Source: Gammaproteobacteria bacterium (GTDB lineage Bacteria; Pseudomonadota; Gammaproteobacteria; Steroidobacterales; GCA-2729495). Taken from it: a DNA stretch of 64,000 nt. The notes beneath the pieces were generated by a model. That model saw only the letters and a list, made by a program, of their open reading frames with translations. It did no database searches and was not told where the DNA came from. The DNA lies in the NCBI GenBank assembly GCA_028285245.1, contig JANQPY010000012.1, positions 1 to 64,000 of the forward strand, written 5' to 3'. Shown here piece after piece: positions 10,573-20,446 of this stretch (its first letter is position 1; each line of letters opens with the position of its first letter). The translations under genes and the position numbers were made by a program.

Positions 10573-11319
10573 CTAGGGAACCAGCCAGATCAGACTGGCC
10601 TGACGCCCGCAGGCCCCGTCGCGGCGGTACGAATAGAACCGCTCGGGCTCGCTGTGCGTGCAATGCTGCCCGCCAAAAATCTGGGTGAGCCCGCTGGTCT
10701 GCAGCCTGCCTCGCGCGAGGCGATATAGATCGAGCTGCCAGCGCCCGTTCGGGTTTTTTGCAAAGGCCGCCTGATCCGAGGCTGCACGGAACGAACCGCG
10801 CACTTCATCGCCCACTTCATAGGCGTCCGCACCAATCGCGGGGCCCAGCCAGGCCAGCATATCGTCGGGTTCCGTACCCGCCTCACGCCATGCGGCCAAC
10901 ACACGCTCGAGCAGATTGGCCGCCAGTCCGCGCCAGCCGCAATGCACAGCGGCCACCCGCTTGCCCCCGCGGTCACACAGCAACACCGGCAGGCAGTCTG
11001 CGGTAAGCACAGCACACACGATGCCGGACTGATCAGTGGTTGCCGCGTCGGCGGGTACCGGCGAGCTGACGCTCGCCCCATCCACTAACGTGTTGCCATG
11101 CACCTGATTCAGCCAGCGCGGACCGGCAGGCAAGCTCGCGGCCCGAGCCAAGCATTGCCGGTTATGCGCCACGGAGTCCGGGTGGTCACCAACGTGGTCA
11201 CCGAGATTCAGGCTGGCGTAGGCGCCGCGGCTCACACCGCCCGTCCTGACCGTGGAACAGGCGCGCACCCGCGGGGGCGCGGGCCAGTCGGGAATGATTA
11301 AGTTGCCGGCGTCGGCCAT
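10573..11319 (-). CDS. pgeF: PgeF/YfiH family protein (peptidoglycan editing factor, laccase-like fold)
   Basis: A 248-residue DUF152/multicopper polyphenol oxidoreductase-like protein. Family motifs seen are WLNQVHG, a TADCLP segment and VHCGWRGLAANL, which carry the His/Cys metal ligands. E. coli YfiH removes wrong amino acids from peptidoglycan precursors, while other family members show purine nucleoside activity, so the precise role here is inferred from family and neighbourhood. Its first 22 bases overlap the end of rluD, indicating co-transcription. The rluD-pgeF-clpB order with divergent bamD is conserved in many gammaproteobacteria. Confidence 0.93.
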   Translation of the reverse strand: MADAGNLIIPDWPAPPRVRACSTVRTGGVSRGAYASLNLGDHVGDHPDSVAHNRQCLARAASLPAGPRWLNQVHGNTLVDGASVSSPVPADAATTDQSGIVCAVLTADCLPVLLCDRGGKRVAAVHCGWRGLAANLLERVLAAWREAGTEPDDMLAWLGPAIGADAYEVGDEVRGSFRAASDQAAFAKNPNGRWQLDLYRLARGRLQTSGLTQIFGGQHCTHSEPERFYSYRRDGACGRQASLIWLVP

Positions 11320-12290
11320 TCGAGTTCATCAAGCTGCAGAGAATCGGCAGGCTGATCCGTCAGTGACTCGACTAACCTGCGCAGGTCCGGCGGCATCGGG
11401 GCACTAAACGTCAGCCGCTCTCCAGAAACCGGGTGATCCAGCGCAAGACGGCTCGCATGCAGCGCCTGCCGATTGAATTGCGCAACGGCATCCCGCTGAT
11501 CAGCAGAAAGCCCCCCAGGTATTCGATTGCGTCCCCCGTAAGCCGCATCGCCAACCAGCGGGTGGCCGGCATCCGCGAAGTGCACGCGTATCTGATGCGT
11601 CCGTCCGGTCTCAAGTCGGACGGCAACCAGTGAGTGCGCGGTAAACCGCAGCAGTACGCGGTAGTGGGTAACCGCCTCACGACCATCTGGGCGCACTGTC
11701 ATGCGCGTGCGGTGCGTCGCATGGCGACCGATTGGAGCATCAAAGCATCCGCCCGCGGTCATACTGCCGAGGCAGACGGCGCGATACTCGCGCTCAATCA
11801 GGCGATCCTGAAGCGCGCGCACGAGTTGCGTGTGCGCCGGCAAACTGCGTGCACAGACGAGGAGACCCGTTGTGTCTTTGTCGAGCCGATGTACCAGTCC
11901 AGCCCGGGGCAGTCGCTCCAGCTCAGGCCACTGATGCAGCAACCCATTGACCAGTGTGCCAGCAGGATTGCCTGCACCAGGGTGCACAATGAGACCCACC
12001 GGTTTGTTGATGATGATGATGTCGTCGTCGGCAAACACAACGTCAAGCTGAATTGGCTCTGCAGTCGTTTCAGCGACCGCGTTCAGCTTCGCTAGCACAA
12101 CGATGGTCTGGCCAGCACTGACTGCGGTGCGCGGCGAGACCCGCGCGCCATCGAGCGTGACTTCGCCATGCAAAATCCACTGCTTGATGCGCGATCGGGA
12201 ATATTCTGGCAGCAGACGCGCTAGGGCAGCATCCAGACGCAGGCCGGCATGCTCCTCGGAAACCCTCAGGCGGTGTTCAATTTGATCCAT
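11298..12290 (-). CDS. rluD: 23S rRNA pseudouridine synthase RluD
   Basis: A 330-residue RluA-family synthase that in E. coli makes pseudouridines 1911, 1915 and 1917 in helix 69. An N-terminal S4 RNA-binding domain (about residues 15-70) precedes the catalytic domain, with the Asp-containing motif HRLDKDTTGLLV and the later ETGRTHQIRVH. The frame is open 47 codons further upstream, but ATG 12290 gives the standard N-terminus. It is divergent from bamD and overlaps pgeF. RluA/RluC cannot be excluded by motif, but the bamD/pgeF context argues for RluD. Confidence 0.94.
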   Translation of the reverse strand: MDQIEHRLRVSEEHAGLRLDAALARLLPEYSRSRIKQWILHGEVTLDGARVSPRTAVSAGQTIVVLAKLNAVAETTAEPIQLDVVFADDDIIIINKPVGLIVHPGAGNPAGTLVNGLLHQWPELERLPRAGLVHRLDKDTTGLLVCARSLPAHTQLVRALQDRLIEREYRAVCLGSMTAGGCFDAPIGRHATHRTRMTVRPDGREAVTHYRVLLRFTAHSLVAVRLETGRTHQIRVHFADAGHPLVGDAAYGGRNRIPGGLSADQRDAVAQFNRQALHASRLALDHPVSGERLTFSAPMPPDLRRLVESLTDQPADSLQLDELEWPTPAT

Positions 12291-12429
12291 GACGCAAATA
12301 GGCCGGCGCCGGCCCTGCTCAAAAGCCGCAACGCAGTGTAGGGAGGCACGCTGCTCGCCACAATGAGGGACCAACCGTGAGCTATACTCGCCGCCGTTCT
12401 GATGCCTTAAGCCTTCCTCAGGAACCCAC

Positions 12430-13230
12430 ATGCCAGCATCTTCCCGTCAACGCATCTGCGCCATGCTCGCTCTGGCAGCCAGTTGTATGCTGACTCTATC
12501 GGGCTGCTTTGGGGGCAAGAACGATCGCGATGCGCAAACGAGTCTCGACGAAATCTACGCGCGGGCCACAAAGTCACTCGAAAATGGCAATTTCCGCAAC
12601 GCGATCGCCTACTACGAAGCGCTGGAGGCCCGTTATCCGTTCAGCAATCAGGCGAAACAGACACAGCTCCAGCTCATTTACGCCTATTACCGCAACGGCG
12701 ACGATGAACTGGCTATTGATGCGGCTGAACAGTTTGAGCGTGAGAATCCGACCCACCCGAGAGTTGACTACGCGCTATATATGAAGGGCCTGGCCCAATT
12801 CGCCGGCGAACGTAATGCATTCCACAAACTGTTTCGCGTCGATCTGGCGAAACGCCCACCCGTCAATGCGCGCGAAGCGTTCTCCGCGTTCTCGCAGCTG
12901 CTGAAACGCTACCCGGACAGCATCTACGCGCCCGATGCCCGGCAGCGCATGATCTTTTTGCGCAACCGCTTGGCCAAACATGAAGTGCATGTCGCGCAGT
13001 ACTACATGCGGCGGGATGCCTACGCCGCCGCGCTGAATCGCGCCAAGTACGTAATGGAAACCTACGATCAGGCACCGGCTGTGGCAGATGCCCTGGAGAC
13101 CATGGTCGAGGCCTACCAGCGCCTTGGTATGCAGGACTTAGCCGCCGACACATTGACGGTGCTCGATACCAACTACCCCGACCGCGCGGAAAAAGTCGAA
13201 AAGAAACGCAAGCGCTTTTTGTTTTTCTGA
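12430..13230 (+). CDS. bamD: Outer-membrane assembly lipoprotein BamD
   Basis: A 266-residue lipoprotein of the BAM complex that inserts beta-barrel proteins. A signal peptide ends in the lipobox LSGC (Cys26). Five TPR-like repeats follow, starting with the conserved YARATKSLENGNFRNAI stretch and including YPFSNQAKQ. It is divergent from rluD. A possible -10 (TATACT, 12383-12388) lies 40 bp before the ATG, but no good -35 accompanies it, so the promoter is only tentative. The gene ends 14 bp before the first copy of the intergenic repeat described below. Confidence 0.95.
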   Translation: MPASSRQRICAMLALAASCMLTLSGCFGGKNDRDAQTSLDEIYARATKSLENGNFRNAIAYYEALEARYPFSNQAKQTQLQLIYAYYRNGDDELAIDAAEQFERENPTHPRVDYALYMKGLAQFAGERNAFHKLFRVDLAKRPPVNAREAFSAFSQLLKRYPDSIYAPDARQRMIFLRNRLAKHEVHVAQYYMRRDAYAAALNRAKYVMETYDQAPAVADALETMVEAYQRLGMQDLAADTLTVLDTNYPDRAEKVEKKRKRFLFF

Positions 13231-13243
13231 GAATCGCGGCCCG

Positions 13244-13329
13244 GAGGGCGCGGGTAGGCGAAACTGGAGTCCGAATAAAGCGGACCGCAGGGAGCCATCG
13301 AACGGAAGTTTCCGCCGAAGAGCGCCCTC
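13244..13329 (+). repeat. Structured intergenic repeat, copy 1 (86 bp)
   Basis: This copy is bounded by perfect 8-bp inverted arms (GAGGGCGC at 13244-13251, GCGCCCTC at 13322-13329). Inside lie a second pairing (GGCGAAACT with AGTTTCCGCC, one bulged base) and a hairpin GTCCG-AATAAAG-CGGAC, followed by the conserved core AGGGAGCCATCG. It aligns without gaps to copy 3 (31945-32030) with 10 mismatches in 86 bases. It fills the gap between convergent bamD and nadE. I do not recognise it as a known RNA or repeat family. Confidence 0.85.
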
Positions 13330-13350
13330 GTATCTAAGCCGCGCCGACGG

Positions 13351-14976
13351 CTACCGGTGACGATACCCCGACGTGATCGGATACCGCCAATCCCGGCCGA
13401 AGGCGCGCTCACTGATCCTCACCCCTGGCGGCGCCTGACGCCGCTTGTACTCATTGCGTCGCACCAGCTCTGTGACCCGCACCACATCTGCCGCTGCAAA
13501 GCCCCTGGCAATGATGTCATCTACCGAGAGGTTGTCCAGCATGAGTGCATCAAGAATGCCGTCGAGCACGTCATAGGGCGGTAAAGAATCAGTATCCAGC
13601 TGATCCGGCGCGAGTTCTGCGGAAGGCGGGCGGTCGATCACTCGCTGCGGAATGACCGGGCCTAGTGCATTGCGATATCGCGCCAGTCTGTACACCAGCG
13701 TCTTGGGGCAATCCTTGATCGGCGCAAATCCGCCGGCCATATCGCCATAGAGCGTCGCGTAGCCCACTGCCATCTCACTCTTGTTACCCGTTGCCAGGAC
13801 CATCCGGCCAGTCTTGTTGGAGATCGCCATCAGCAAGATACCGCGGCAGCGTGACTGAATGTTTTCCTCAGTCGCATCCGGCGGCAGGCCGGCGAACAAC
13901 TCGCCCAAGGTCTCGGTCGCCGCGGCGACCATCCGCTCAATCGGCAACACCTGGTAGTCAACGCCAAGCTGCCGCGCCTGTTGCTCGGCATCCTCCTGGC
14001 TGATGTCCGCGGTCCATCGATACGGCATCATCACGGCCTGTACGCGATCGGCACCCAGCGCATCCGCGGCCAGGGCCAAGGTCAGTGCCGAGTCGATCCC
14101 GCCGGATAAGCCCAGCACCACGCCTGGAAAACCGTTCTTGCGCACGTAGTCCTGCACGCCGCGCATCAGCGCCTGGTAGATGCTGTCCTCCGGACTAACC
14201 AGGGCGGCAACCTCGCCGGGCACCAGATCGGCGGCACCGCCAGCGCGCGTCGCCTCCACGACGTACGAACCTTCCGCAAAGGCCGGCGCCCGCATGATCA
14301 ATTGGCCATCTCGGCCTAGCGCGCAGGAGCCACCGTCAAACACCAGCTCGTCCTGGCCGCCAACCAGATTCTGGTAGACGATCGGCACAGACAACTCCGC
14401 CACCCGCTCCGCCAGCACAGCTTCGCGTGCGCTTTGCTTATCGACTCTGAATGGCGAGCCGTTAATCGCGACCAGCAACTCCGCGCCCGCTTTTACCGCG
14501 GCAGCAGCCGGCGCCTGCTCCCAGATGTCCTCACAGATCTGAATGCCGACGGCGAAACCGCATACGCTAATCACGCAAGGCTGTTCGCCCGCCGTGAAAT
14601 ACCGCTCTTCGTCGAACACACTGTAGTTAGGCAGAGCGTGCTTACGGTAGTTGCCGATCTGGCGACCATCTGCCGCGATGGCTGCGGCGTTGTAGATCCG
14701 GCCGTCTGCATATTCGGGATACCCGATGACAGCGGTGATGCCGCTGGTGGACTGGATGATTTTCTGCAGTGCATCGCCAACCTGGCGCTGCAGGCCCGCG
14801 TGAAATAGCAGGTCCTCAGGGGGGTATCCGCAGATCGCAAGCTCGGGCAACAGCACCAGATCAGCCTGCGCATCCCGTGCGGCGCCGATTGCGCGAATGA
14901 TGACCTCGGCGTTGCCAGTAACGTCGCCGACCAGCGGATCAATCTGCGCAAGCGCGATGCGTAGTGTTTCGGCCAT
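13351..14976 (-). CDS. nadE: Glutamine-dependent NAD+ synthetase
   Basis: A 541-residue two-domain enzyme that makes NAD+ from deamido-NAD+ using glutamine as ammonia donor. The N-terminal nitrilase-like amidase shows the expected Glu (PELAICGYPPED), Lys (RKHALPNYSVFDE) and Cys (QICEDIWE) catalytic positions. The C-terminal synthetase has the ATP-pyrophosphatase P-loop LSGGIDSAL near residue 290. It starts 26 bp after sucD on the same strand and probably shares its transcript. It converges on bamD with repeat copy 1 in between. Confidence 0.96.
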   Translation of the reverse strand: MAETLRIALAQIDPLVGDVTGNAEVIIRAIGAARDAQADLVLLPELAICGYPPEDLLFHAGLQRQVGDALQKIIQSTSGITAVIGYPEYADGRIYNAAAIAADGRQIGNYRKHALPNYSVFDEERYFTAGEQPCVISVCGFAVGIQICEDIWEQAPAAAAVKAGAELLVAINGSPFRVDKQSAREAVLAERVAELSVPIVYQNLVGGQDELVFDGGSCALGRDGQLIMRAPAFAEGSYVVEATRAGGAADLVPGEVAALVSPEDSIYQALMRGVQDYVRKNGFPGVVLGLSGGIDSALTLALAADALGADRVQAVMMPYRWTADISQEDAEQQARQLGVDYQVLPIERMVAAATETLGELFAGLPPDATEENIQSRCRGILLMAISNKTGRMVLATGNKSEMAVGYATLYGDMAGGFAPIKDCPKTLVYRLARYRNALGPVIPQRVIDRPPSAELAPDQLDTDSLPPYDVLDGILDALMLDNLSVDDIIARGFAAADVVRVTELVRRNEYKRRQAPPGVRISERAFGRDWRYPITSGYRHR

Positions 14977-15002
14977 TCGTCTGGCAGGCCAGTCAGGCTG
15001 CG

Positions 15003-15875
15003 TCAGGCGCCGAGCAGCTCCGCCATGGCTGAACCCAGCTCCGCTGGAGAGCGCACAGTCTTCACGCCGGCGTCTTCGAGCGCCTGATACTTGGCTGCGG
15101 CCGTGCCCTCACCGCCGGATACAATGGCACCCGCATGCCCCATGCGCTTACCGGGGGGCGCAGTGACACCAGCAATATAGGCCACAACCGGTTTGTTCAC
15201 GTTGTTCTGAATGTAGCGCGCGGCAGCCTCTTCATCCGTGCCACCGATCTCGCCGACCATGATGATGCCGTCGGTGTCAGCATCTTGCTCAAACAGCTCC
15301 AGGCAGTCGATGAAGTTCATCCCGCGTACCGGGTCACCGCCGATACCCACACAGCTGCTCTGGCCCAATCCGTTGTTGGTGGTCTGAAACACGGCTTCGT
15401 AGGTCAGTGTGCCCGAGCGGGAGATTACGCCCACGCGCCCGGGCTTGTGAATAGACCCCGGCATGATGCCGATCTTGCATTCACCCGGTGTGATGATGCC
15501 CGGACAGTTCGGCCCGATCACGCGGCAGTCATAGTCACGCAGCGCAGCCTTCACCTTGACCATGTCGAGCACAGGAATGCCCTCGGTGATGCAGACAACA
15601 AGCCCGACGCCCGCATCGGCAGCAGCGACAATGGCGTCGGCAGCAGCCGGCGCCGGCACGAAGATCACGCTGACATCGGCGCCCGTTTCATCCACCGCCT
15701 CGGTCATCGTGTCAAACACGGGTAGATCGAGATGGGTCTCCCCGCCGCGGCCCGGCGTAACGCCCGCAACAATCTGCGTGCCGTACTCGATGCATTGCTG
15801 AGCGTGAAAAGACCCCTGCCTGCCCGTTAAACCCTGACAAACAATCCGTGAATTCTTATTGACGAGAATACTCAT
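15003..15875 (-). CDS. sucD: Succinate--CoA ligase, alpha subunit
   Basis: A 290-residue alpha subunit of the TCA-cycle succinyl-CoA synthetase. The N-terminal CoA-binding Rossmann domain begins [11 protein letters not shown]. The conserved [12 protein letters not shown] segment and the phosphorylated active-site His in [18 protein letters not shown] (about residue 246) are present. Length equals that of the E. coli protein (289). Its ATG overlaps the sucC stop in the typical ATGA arrangement. The sucCD pair next to pilS is a gene order known in Xanthomonadales. Confidence 0.98.
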   Translation of the reverse strand: MSILVNKNSRIVCQGLTGRQGSFHAQQCIEYGTQIVAGVTPGRGGETHLDLPVFDTMTEAVDETGADVSVIFVPAPAAADAIVAAADAGVGLVVCITEGIPVLDMVKVKAALRDYDCRVIGPNCPGIITPGECKIGIMPGSIHKPGRVGVISRSGTLTYEAVFQTTNNGLGQSSCVGIGGDPVRGMNFIDCLELFEQDADTDGIIMVGEIGGTDEEAAARYIQNNVNKPVVAYIAGVTAPPGKRMGHAGAIVSGGEGTAAAKYQALEDAGVKTVRSPAELGSAMAELLGA

Positions 15876-17029
15876 GCCGCTGCCACCGCCTTACGCGCTG
15901 CGTCGGTTAAATCATCCGCAGGCGTGATTGCCAGTCCGCTCTCTGCCAGGAGCGCCTTGCCTTTATCTACGTTTGTACCCTCAAGCCTGACCACGACGGG
16001 CACTTTCACATCGACCTCACGCACCGCCTGAATTATCCCTTCGGCGATCAGATCGCAGCGCACGATGCCGCCGAAGATATTTACCAGAATGGCCTTAACC
16101 GCAGGGTTTGAAAGAATGAGCTTGAAGGCTGCGGCAACACGCTCCGGGGTAGCCCCGCCGCCCACGTCAAGAAAATTAGCCGGTTCACCGCCATGCAGCT
16201 TGATCAAGTCCATGGTAGCCATGGCCAGGCCTGCGCCGTTAACCATGCAGGCAATACTGCCGTCCAGCGAGACATAGTTAAGGTCGTGTTCAGCAGCACT
16301 GCGCTCCATCGCGTCTTCCTGCGACGCGTCGCGCATTGCTGCAAGGTTCGATTGCCGGAACAGCGCGTTCTCTTCGATATTGATCTTGGCATCCAGCGCA
16401 AGAAGATCGCCGCTGCCGTTAACGATGAGCGGATTGATTTCGACGAGACTGCAGTCTGACTCGATAAACAGCTGGTAGAGCCTGCCGGCCAGCCCAACAA
16501 ACTGCTTGACCTGTTCCTTGTTGAGCCCGAGTCCGTAGGCCAGCTGCCGCGCCTGAAAAGCCTGCAGGCCAGCAGCTGGATTGACGATTACCTTGAGAAT
16601 TTTCTCAGGGGTCTTTTCAGCGACCTCCTCGATATCCATACCGCCGGCAGCTGAGGCGATAAACGCAATGCGCTCACGCGCCCGGTCCAGCAACACACTT
16701 AAATAAAGCTCCCGCTCGATGTCGCTGCCCATCTCCACAAACACCTGGTTGATGGGCAGGCCCTCATCACCCGTTTGCTTCGTGACCAGCCGCTGACCCA
16801 GCATGCCGGCCGCCGCATCCCGGACCTCAGCACCGCTGCGGGCCACCTTGACACCTCCGGCCTTGCCACGCCCGCCCGCATGGACCTGGGCCTTGACCAC
16901 CCACAGCTCACCACCCAGTTGTTCAGCCGCTGATGCAGCTTCGTCAGGCGTGCCCGCTACGGAGCCGCGCGTGACGGGAATGCCAAAGCGAGCGAATAGC
17001 TCCTTGGCCTGATATTCGTGAAGATTCAT
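15872..17029 (-). CDS. sucC: Succinate--CoA ligase, beta subunit
   Basis: A 385-residue beta subunit carrying the ATP-grasp nucleotide site and the interface with SucD. The N-terminus [18 protein letters not shown] is family-standard and fixes the start at 17029. The frame extends further upstream without family similarity. Other conserved stretches are [17 protein letters not shown] and the C-terminal [10 protein letters not shown], a signature of the beta subunit. It is divergent from pilS with about 157 bp between start codons. Confidence 0.98.
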   Translation of the reverse strand: MNLHEYQAKELFARFGIPVTRGSVAGTPDEAASAAEQLGGELWVVKAQVHAGGRGKAGGVKVARSGAEVRDAAAGMLGQRLVTKQTGDEGLPINQVFVEMGSDIERELYLSVLLDRARERIAFIASAAGGMDIEEVAEKTPEKILKVIVNPAAGLQAFQARQLAYGLGLNKEQVKQFVGLAGRLYQLFIESDCSLVEINPLIVNGSGDLLALDAKINIEENALFRQSNLAAMRDASQEDAMERSAAEHDLNYVSLDGSIACMVNGAGLAMATMDLIKLHGGEPANFLDVGGGATPERVAAAFKLILSNPAVKAILVNIFGGIVRCDLIAEGIIQAVREVDVKVPVVVRLEGTNVDKGKALLAESGLAITPADDLTDAARKAVAAA

Positions 17030-17186
17030 TGGATTGTCCGCTGACGGGACGGCACAGGCCCCAGAACGGCGCGTATTGTGGAGGAATTGGCGACGCAGGC
17101 CAACCAGCGCGCCTGGTTTGCCCAACGTCTCCCAGGCCCGGATATCCGTGACGCAGTTCGCACGGAACCCTGCGTGATCCGACATA

Positions 17187-18881
17187 ATGCCGAGGCTAAG
17201 GCTGAGCCCGCGCCCCCTGCACATGACCGTTGCCGATCCCATTCTCGCGTCAGGCATCTCTCAACCGGAAGCGGAAACCGAGCGGCTGCCTGTCGCGGGC
17301 GAAGCTGCCAATCGCATCGCGCGGCTGGTCGGCGGGTTTCGGCTGATCGTGGCCGGCGGCCTCTGGCTGGTGTCCGTATTTACGCTCGACCCCCCCTTGC
17401 TGGAGCCGCGTTACCCGGCGCTCTTCACCGCAACCGCGCTGGCTTACACCTGTCTCGCAGCCGTGGCCCTTTGGGCCGCGTGGCGTCCCGGTACGTCGAA
17501 CTGGCCGTCTGCACAGCTCGTTGCTGACATCGCAGCAATTACCCTGCTTACCCACACCGGTGGCGGCATCAGCTCAGGCGTGGGCGCGGTGCTGGTGATC
17601 CTGACCAGCGCCGGCGCGCTGAATCTAAGGCGCGAATATGCGCTGCTCGCGGCCGCTGTGAGCGCCCTGGCGGTGCTGGCTGAGCAGTCGCTCGCTTTCA
17701 GTATGGGGCTGACCGGCGTGAAGGCTTTTGTACCTGCTGGGATGCTGGGTGCCATCATTTTTCTGGCCACGATGGTTGCGAATCCCCTCGCCCGCCGGTT
17801 GCGGGAAAGCGAGGCGCTGGCTCGGCAACGCGGGATCGACCTTGCGAATCTGGCCCAGCTTAACGACTACGTGATCCAGAACCTGCGGGAGAGCATTGTC
17901 GTCGTCGATGACCACGACAACATTCGCTTGATCAACCAATCCGCCGCTGACCTGCTGGGCAAAAGGCAGCAACGCCCGGGACAGCCATTGCGCGAGGTGT
18001 CGCCGGCACTGCACGGGATCTTGCGCAGCTGGCGACGGGGCCGGTTTGGCCCGGACTCTACGCTCGGCTTTCCATCGGCTGGCGGCACGGCGCGCATCAA
18101 CACGTACTTTGCGCCACTGGAGCAGCGCGAAGATGGCCCCGTGCTGTTGTTCCTGGAGGATGCCGACATGCTCGCCGAGAAAGTGCGTCAGACCAAGCTG
18201 GCAGCCCTCGGACGTTTGAGCGCCAGCATCGCCCACGAGATTCGTAATCCGGTGGGCGCGCTGAGTCACGCCGGCCAGCTCCTGGGCGAGTCGCCGGACA
18301 TTGGTCCTGACGAACAGCGCTTGCTGGACATCATTAACGTCAACTCCAGACGAGTCAGCGAAATTGTCGAAAACGTCATGCAGCTCTCCAGGCGCGAGGA
18401 CACCAAGGCGGAGCTGATCGATCTGGGCCGCTGGGTCGCGGACTTCGTCAGCGAGGTGGTTTCAACTCTGGAGATCGATCATCGGCGGCTACGTTTCGAT
18501 TGGGGCAACAGCCCGCTCGAGGTGCGCATGGATCCCAGCCACCTGCGCCAGATCTGCTGGAACCTCTGCGACAACGCGCTGCAGTTTGGCTCCCAACGTG
18601 ACGACAGCCCGATTGATATTTCTATCGGCCGTCTCGCCGGCCGGCAGCGGCCGTTTCTGGAATTCGCCGATCGTGGCCGCGGTATCGATGACAGTGTGCG
18701 CGAACGCCTGTTCGAGCCGTTCGCCACGGGCCGCGAGGGTGGCACCGGTCTGGGCCTGTTTATTTCCCGCGAACTGTGTGAATGCAATCGCGCCGCCCTG
18801 ATGCATGAAGACCGCGATGGCGGTGGCAGCATCTTTCGCATCGTATTCGCCGATCCAAGACGCTGGAGCGTAACGCAATGA
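17187..18881 (+). CDS. pilS: Type IV pilus two-component sensor kinase PilS
   Basis: A histidine kinase of up to 564 residues. Six hydrophobic segments (about residues 52-205) form a membrane sensor. A PAS-like region follows (about 225-310). The HisKA domain has the phospho-acceptor His in [13 protein letters not shown] (His350), and the HATPase domain shows [11 protein letters not shown] (N box), DRGRGI (G1) and [13 protein letters not shown] (G2). ATG 17187 is the longest start and ATG 17223 removes 12 residues; neither has a clear ribosome binding site. It overlaps pilR by four bases. In Pseudomonas PilS senses PilA in the membrane and controls PilR, and the same job is inferred here. Confidence 0.93.
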   Translation: MPRLRLSPRPLHMTVADPILASGISQPEAETERLPVAGEAANRIARLVGGFRLIVAGGLWLVSVFTLDPPLLEPRYPALFTATALAYTCLAAVALWAAWRPGTSNWPSAQLVADIAAITLLTHTGGGISSGVGAVLVILTSAGALNLRREYALLAAAVSALAVLAEQSLAFSMGLTGVKAFVPAGMLGAIIFLATMVANPLARRLRESEALARQRGIDLANLAQLNDYVIQNLRESIVVVDDHDNIRLINQSAADLLGKRQQRPGQPLREVSPALHGILRSWRRGRFGPDSTLGFPSAGGTARINTYFAPLEQREDGPVLLFLEDADMLAEKVRQTKLAALGRLSASIAHEIRNPVGALSHAGQLLGESPDIGPDEQRLLDIINVNSRRVSEIVENVMQLSRREDTKAELIDLGRWVADFVSEVVSTLEIDHRRLRFDWGNSPLEVRMDPSHLRQICWNLCDNALQFGSQRDDSPIDISIGRLAGRQRPFLEFADRGRGIDDSVRERLFEPFATGREGGTGLGLFISRELCECNRAALMHEDRDGGGSIFRIVFADPRRWSVTQ

Positions 18882-20197
18882 CCCGGCCTGCCGCGTTGGT
18901 TGTCGACGACGAACCAGATCTCTGTGAGCTTCTGGCGATCACGCTGGAGCGCATGCAGGTCGAAGCGGTGACCTGTGGCGATGTCGCCAGCGCTCGCTCG
19001 GCGCTGTCCAGCCGCGATTATCAGCTTTGCCTGACCGACATGCGCCTGCCCGACGGCGACGGGCTGGAGCTGGTCGAGTGGATGCAGGAGCAGGGCCTGG
19101 CCACCCCGGTTGCAGTGATCACCGCTCATGGCAATGTGGAGACGGCGGTGCGCGCGCTGAAGGTTGGCGCCTTTGATTTCATCACCAAACCGCTGGACTT
19201 GCAGGCCCTGCGCAAACTGGTAACGACAGCGCTGAAGCTGCCTGCGGCCAATGGCTCAGACCAGGCGCAGCCGGCCCGGTTGTTGGGTGAATCGCAACCC
19301 ATTGAAAACCTGCGCCAGACCATCGACAAGGTAGCGCGAAGTCAGGCGCCCGTGCATATCACGGGCGAATCCGGCACCGGCAAGGAGCTGGTAGCGCGCA
19401 TGATCCACGGGCAAGGCGCGCGCGCCGACGGTCCGTTCGTTGCCGTGAACTGCGGCGCCATTCCCGGCGAGCTGATGGAAAGCGAGTTCTTCGGACACCG
19501 CAAGGGATCTTTTACCGGCGCGGTTGCCGACAAAACCGGCTTGTTTCAATCGGCCGAGGGCGGCACGTTGTTCATGGACGAAATCGCGGAGCTGCCACTG
19601 CCCATGCAGGTAAAGCTGCTACGCGTGATTCAGGAGAAGAGCGTGCGCGCCGTGGGTGCAACCAGCGAAGATGCCGTGGACGTGCGGATCCTGAGCGCAA
19701 CCCACCGTGACCTGCGCAGCATGGTCGCCAACGGGCAGTTTCGTGAAGATCTCTACTACAGAGTCAATGTGATTGAGTTGCAGGTGCCGCCCCTGCGCAA
19801 CCGGGGCGACGACGTGGACATCCTGGCAGCGCACACGCTTGCGCGCCTGGCGGCCACCCAGGACAGGACGGCGCCGAACTTAACTTCCAGAGCCCGGGAC
19901 AAGCTCAGGCGCTATCAGTTTCCCGGCAATGTGAGGGAGCTGGAGAACATCCTCGAGCGGGCTCTTGCGCTGGCCAGCGGCGCCGAGATCGACAGTGAAG
20001 ACATCCTCATTCAGGAGCAGCCGGCGCAAACCGAGTCCGCTGGCGAGCCACTGGGGGACCAGCTCGACGACGTGGCCCGGGACGCCATTCAGGCCGCGCT
20101 GGAAGAATGCCGATACAACAAGACGCAGGCAGCGCGCCGGCTGGGTATCACCCTCCGCGCCCTGCGCTACCGCATGGAAAAACTCGGGATGAGCTAG
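18878..20197 (+). CDS. pilR: Sigma-54-dependent response regulator PilR
   Basis: A 439-residue NtrC-type activator. The receiver domain has the phospho-acceptor Asp54 in LTDMRLPDGDG. The AAA+ domain has Walker A GESGTGKE near residue 165, the sigma-54-contacting loop GSFTGA (the variant also found in Pseudomonas PilR instead of GAFTGA) and GGTLFMDEIAELP. The C-terminal Fis-type helix-turn-helix contains NKTQAARRLGITLRALRYRM. Its likely target is the sigma-54 promoter at 20369-20384 just downstream, probably through the paired palindromes at 20223-20257. Confidence 0.96.
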   Translation: MTRPAALVVDDEPDLCELLAITLERMQVEAVTCGDVASARSALSSRDYQLCLTDMRLPDGDGLELVEWMQEQGLATPVAVITAHGNVETAVRALKVGAFDFITKPLDLQALRKLVTTALKLPAANGSDQAQPARLLGESQPIENLRQTIDKVARSQAPVHITGESGTGKELVARMIHGQGARADGPFVAVNCGAIPGELMESEFFGHRKGSFTGAVADKTGLFQSAEGGTLFMDEIAELPLPMQVKLLRVIQEKSVRAVGATSEDAVDVRILSATHRDLRSMVANGQFREDLYYRVNVIELQVPPLRNRGDDVDILAAHTLARLAATQDRTAPNLTSRARDKLRRYQFPGNVRELENILERALALASGAEIDSEDILIQEQPAQTESAGEPLGDQLDDVARDAIQAALEECRYNKTQAARRLGITLRALRYRMEKLGMS

Positions 20198-20222
20198 CGC
20201 GTAATGCGACGCTCGAAGAAAG

Positions 20223-20257
20223 TGACGCTAAACGTCACATTGTGACGCTAAACGTCA
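20223..20257. promoter_or_regulatory. Twin palindromes, candidate PilR upstream activating sites
   Basis: The sequence TGACGCTAAACGTCA occurs twice, at 20223-20237 and 20243-20257. Each copy is an inverted repeat of TGACG around CTAAA, and the centres are 20 bp apart, about two helical turns, so both would face the same side of the helix. They lie about 120 and 140 bp upstream of the GG of the pilA -24 element, a normal distance for an enhancer of an NtrC-type activator. An AT-rich tract at about 20315-20350 in between could allow the DNA bending needed for looping. PilR binding is inferred, not shown. Confidence 0.7.
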
Positions 20258-20368
20258 GGTAGCTGAATTCCAGCACCCAGGTTATGTCAGAGGCAACCGA
20301 CCATCAGCAGACCAAGATTATTTTTATATTCATATTTCTCAGATACTTAACGGATTTTTCGGGGCCCC

Positions 20369-20384
20369 TGGCACGGCCTTTGCA
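20369..20384 (+). promoter_or_regulatory. Sigma-54 (RpoN) promoter of pilA
   Basis: TGGCACGGCCTTTGCA is a full match to the -24/-12 consensus TGGCACGNNNNTTGCA, with the invariant GG and GC at the correct spacing. Transcription would start near 20396, leaving a leader of about 50 nt before pilA. Together with the adjacent pilSR genes this indicates RpoN/PilR control of the major pilin, as known in Pseudomonas. Confidence 0.93.
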
Positions 20385-20446
20385 TCATTACACACCGTCG
20401 GCCCGGAGCCGAACCGTTTTTTAGCACCTGAATCAGGAGACAGTGA

